Shown in pieces: positions 4,954-6,266 of a stretch of 6,266 nucleotides of DNA (position 1 is the first letter of the stretch; each line of letters starts with the position of its first letter). The translations under genes and the position numbers were made by a program. The stretch comes from Candidatus Woesearchaeota archaeon (GTDB taxonomy: Archaea; Nanobdellota; Nanobdellia; SCGC-AAA011-G17; GW2011-AR18), in NCBI GenBank assembly GCA_018303515.1, contig JAGVXZ010000007.1, positions 1-6,266 on the forward strand, given 5' to 3'. The notes below the pieces were generated by a model, which was not told the DNA's origin, did not search any database, and worked only from the letters and a program-made list of their open reading frames with translations.

Positions 4954-5052
4954 GATTTAATAACATTATTGTGGCAATCCTAAATTCTTTAAATGGTTTT
5001 TTAGAATTTAAAAATAGAAACTTTTTTATTCTACTCTTTTTTATTGTTTTTT
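4954..5052 (+). promoter_or_regulatory. Upstream region of the M50 protease gene, with inverted repeat and TATA candidates
   Basis: This 99-nt gap holds the perfect inverted repeat TAAATTCT (4981-4988) / AGAATTTA (5003-5010). Inside it, AAA (4991-4993) can pair with TTT (4998-5000) around a TGGT loop. Its right arm overlaps a canonical TATA candidate, ATTTAAAAATA (5006-5016), which would give a leader of about 16 nt to ATG 5053. A weaker T-rich element at 5021-5030 would give a leaderless start. The repeat may be an operator or the end of the small gene's transcript. In DNA this AT-rich, an 8-bp repeat can arise by chance. Confidence 0.35.
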
Positions 5053-5607
5053 ATGTTACTCTCATTTGTTGAAATTTTTAATCTAGTTGTAGTTTCTTTG
5101 GTTGTAGGTTATATTTTTTCTGGTATGTTTAAAAATGAGAAATTATCCTTAAATAATTTTGATTGGAAGGATTTTAGATTTGCTGTTTTAATTGCATCTC
5201 CCGGAATTATTTTTCATGAATTGGCACATAAGTTTGTAGCAATTAGTTTTGGATTAAATGCGGTTTTTGAAATTTCTCCATTTGGATTAGTTTTGGGAGT
5301 TGTTTTGAAATTAGTAGGTTCCCCTTTAATATTATTAGCACCTGGCTATGTTTTAATCTCTTCTTTAGCTAACCCATTAGCAATGTTTTTAACAGCCTTT
5401 GCAGGGCCTTTAACTAATCTTCTTTTTTGGTTAGGTTCAAAATATTATTTGAATAGTAGCAAGACATTTTCTAGAAAGATGGTGATGAATTTGTTTATTT
5501 TTAGTGAAATAAATAAATGGTTGTTTTTATTTAATATGATACCTATTCCACCTCTTGATGGGTATAAAGTGTTTTTAGGGTTATATAATCTAATCTTTAA
5601 TTTTTAA
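5053..5607 (+). CDS. M50 family (site-2 protease-like) membrane metalloprotease
   Basis: The 184-aa integral membrane protein carries the zinc-protease motif HELAH (H55, E56, H59), with two histidine ligands and the catalytic glutamate inside a membrane helix. It has AGPLTN in a later helix and the second signature NMIPIPPLDG (161-170), whose D169 is the third zinc ligand. About five to six hydrophobic segments are visible (roughly 7-24, 42-65, 75-103, 107-133 and 145-180). The family cleaves substrates within or next to the membrane, usually in signalling or protein quality control. No PDZ or CBS domain is attached, so this is a minimal core enzyme. I start at ATG 5053; an in-frame TTG at 5044 would add only three residues. 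It is preceded by the 56-aa membrane protein gene and converges with TFE, overlapping its end by 18 nt. Substrate unknown. Confidence 0.88.
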   Translation: MLLSFVEIFNLVVVSLVVGYIFSGMFKNEKLSLNNFDWKDFRFAVLIASPGIIFHELAHKFVAISFGLNAVFEISPFGLVLGVVLKLVGSPLILLAPGYVLISSLANPLAMFLTAFAGPLTNLLFWLGSKYYLNSSKTFSRKMVMNLFIFSEINKWLFLFNMIPIPPLDGYKVFLGLYNLIFNF

Positions 5608-6099
5608 CTCTTTTTTTATTCTATTAACTTCATTTTTTATTTGGTTTATATTTTTCGAATTTTCTTCTAGAATTTGAAGTTCACCGCATTCTGTGCAAAG
5701 AAATTGATTTTCCATTGCGTTTTCTATAACTGCCCTTCCACATTTTCTTGGGCATACATAAAATTGATTTGATTCCTCTATTCTTAATTTTTTTTCCATT
5801 TCATTAATTAAATCTTTTTTTATTTTTATTACTACTTTTTTTGCTTCATCTTCCCTAAATGTTAAGAAATAAATGTACCAACCCTTTTTTCTATCCTTTT
5901 TTCTTGTGGTAGAGAGCAAACTGTACTCATCAAATTTGTAAATTATATTTCTAAGTTGGTTTATTGTGACTTTTAGGCTTTCTGCTATGTCAAACTCGTT
6001 AATATTTTCTTTGCCTTTCAAGGCTTTGTAAAAAGACAATCCGAGATCACCGCTGATCTTTCTGATCATGTGCTCGATATCTTTGCTTATGATATTCAT
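5590..6099 (-). CDS. tfe: Transcription factor E, alpha subunit (TFE/TFIIE-alpha homologue)
   Basis: The 169-aa basal transcription factor assists promoter opening by RNA polymerase with TBP and TFB. Residues about 18-80 form the extended winged helix, including FDIAESLKVTINQLRNIIYKFDEYSLL and the aromatic wing GWYIYFLTF (73-81). A helical linker (84-108) leads to the zinc ribbon, with cysteines C116, C120, C135 and C138 (CPRKCGRA then FLCTECGEL). The first pair is C-x3-C rather than the more common C-x2-C. A charged coiled-coil tail ends the protein (145-169), and the length is normal for archaeal TFE. The ATG at 6099 is the first in frame and has a TATA candidate at 6132-6142, giving a short leader of about 11 nt. 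It converges with the M50 gene (18-nt overlap). Very likely essential or near essential, by family knowledge. Confidence 0.92.
   Translation of the reverse strand: MNIISKDIEHMIRKISGDLGLSFYKALKGKENINEFDIAESLKVTINQLRNIIYKFDEYSLLSTTRKKDRKKGWYIYFLTFREDEAKKVVIKIKKDLINEMEKKLRIEESNQFYVCPRKCGRAVIENAMENQFLCTECGELQILEENSKNINQIKNEVNRIKKELKIKD
5608..5620 (+). terminator. T-tract terminator of the M50 gene
   Basis: Directly after the TAA stop the plus strand reads CTCTTTTTTTATT, with seven consecutive T at 5611-5617. Oligo-U tracts are the main archaeal termination signal. This one lies inside the opposite-strand TFE gene, where it corresponds to the lysine-rich C-terminal coil (KKEL), so the tract may be partly a by-product of coding. 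Confidence 0.45.
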
Positions 6100-6111
6100 G
6101 TGTTTAAATGT

Positions 6112-6143
6112 AATACTATTTTTGGAATACTACTATAAAAAGG
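6112..6143 (-). promoter_or_regulatory. TFE promoter region
   Basis: The minus strand carries CTTTTTATAGTA (6132-6143), centred about 38 nt before ATG 6099, which predicts transcription near 6110. Two copies of TAGTATT (6126-6132 and 6112-6118 on this strand) lie between the TATA and the start and may be a control site or chance. The same element reads ACTATAAAAAG on the plus strand and could also fire to the right. Confidence 0.4.
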
Positions 6144-6190
6144 TTCTTCTAGCTTGTTTTTTGCCGTTTTATGCCATCTTTCACTAGAAT

Positions 6191-6266
6191 ATGTTACTAA
6201 AACCAACATTTTTTAGCAATTGTTACCCTTTAATAGTAATGAGAAATGTTTTTAATTTGTTTTATG
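6191..6266 (+). CDS. Possible 5' end of a further gene (partial, uncertain)
   Basis: From ATG 6191 the frame is open to the window edge (25 codons, MLLKPTFFSN...). An in-frame stop at 6185 lies just upstream, and a second in-frame ATG is at 6239 (MRNVFNLFY). A T-rich element at 6208-6217 would be 26 nt before 6239. On the other strand the same DNA is also open for 11 codons down to a stop at 6230-6232, so it could equally be the 3' end of a minus-strand gene. Too little sequence is present to decide. Confidence 0.2.
   Translation, partial: MLLKPTFFSNCYPLIVMRNVFNLFY

Noticed and set aside
6171..6200. A nine-codon ATG-to-TAA frame after the rightward-reading TATA
   Set aside because: Too short and without features to support as a gene.
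1..6266. CRISPR array, insertion sequence, tRNA or rRNA
   Set aside because: No regularly spaced repeats, transposase motifs, terminal inverted repeats, or G+C-rich stable RNA segments were seen on either strand.

Overview
The window reads as a compact, AT-rich archaeal chromosome segment. Archaeal markers include a PAC2-family proteasome assembly protein, a Nop5-type NOP-domain protein next to fibrillarin, free-standing Lrp/AsnC effector (RAM) domains and transcription factor E. TATA elements sit about 26-28 nt before most start codons, as expected for leaderless archaeal genes. The very small proteins, a shortened Nop5 and DPANN-style hypothetical proteins suggest a DPANN lineage (Woesearchaeota/Pacearchaeota-like, Nanobdellota). 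That placement is inference from gene style, not from a marker phylogeny.

Layout. (1) Positions 72-1815, minus strand: a PAC2 protein and two small hypothetical proteins that look like diverged tandem paralogues, each with its own TATA-like element. (2) Positions 1836-1851: a nearly symmetric TATA element exactly midway between two divergent start codons. (3) Positions 1867-3157, plus strand: a minimal Nop5 overlapping fibrillarin by 8 nt, the protein core of the C/D-box RNA 2'-O-methylation machinery. (4) Positions 3219-4705: a 75-aa RAM protein, a P-loop thymidylate-kinase-like protein, and a second free-standing RAM protein on the opposite strand that overlaps the kinase gene tail to tail. 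(5) Positions 4783-5607, plus strand: a 56-aa two-helix membrane protein and an M50-family (site-2 protease-like) membrane metalloprotease. (6) Positions 5590-6099, minus strand: transcription factor E, overlapping the protease gene tail to tail. (7) Positions 6100-6266: the TFE promoter region and an undecidable fragment of the next gene.

Most genes appear to be independently promoted; the only convincing operon is nop5-fibrillarin. No rRNA, tRNA, CRISPR array or mobile element is visible. The points most worth following are the Nop5 without its fibrillarin-docking domain, the single symmetric promoter it appears to share with a hypothetical gene, the divergent hypothetical paralogue pair, and the two orphan RAM domains bracketing an unusual kinase. 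None of these is proof of a new system.
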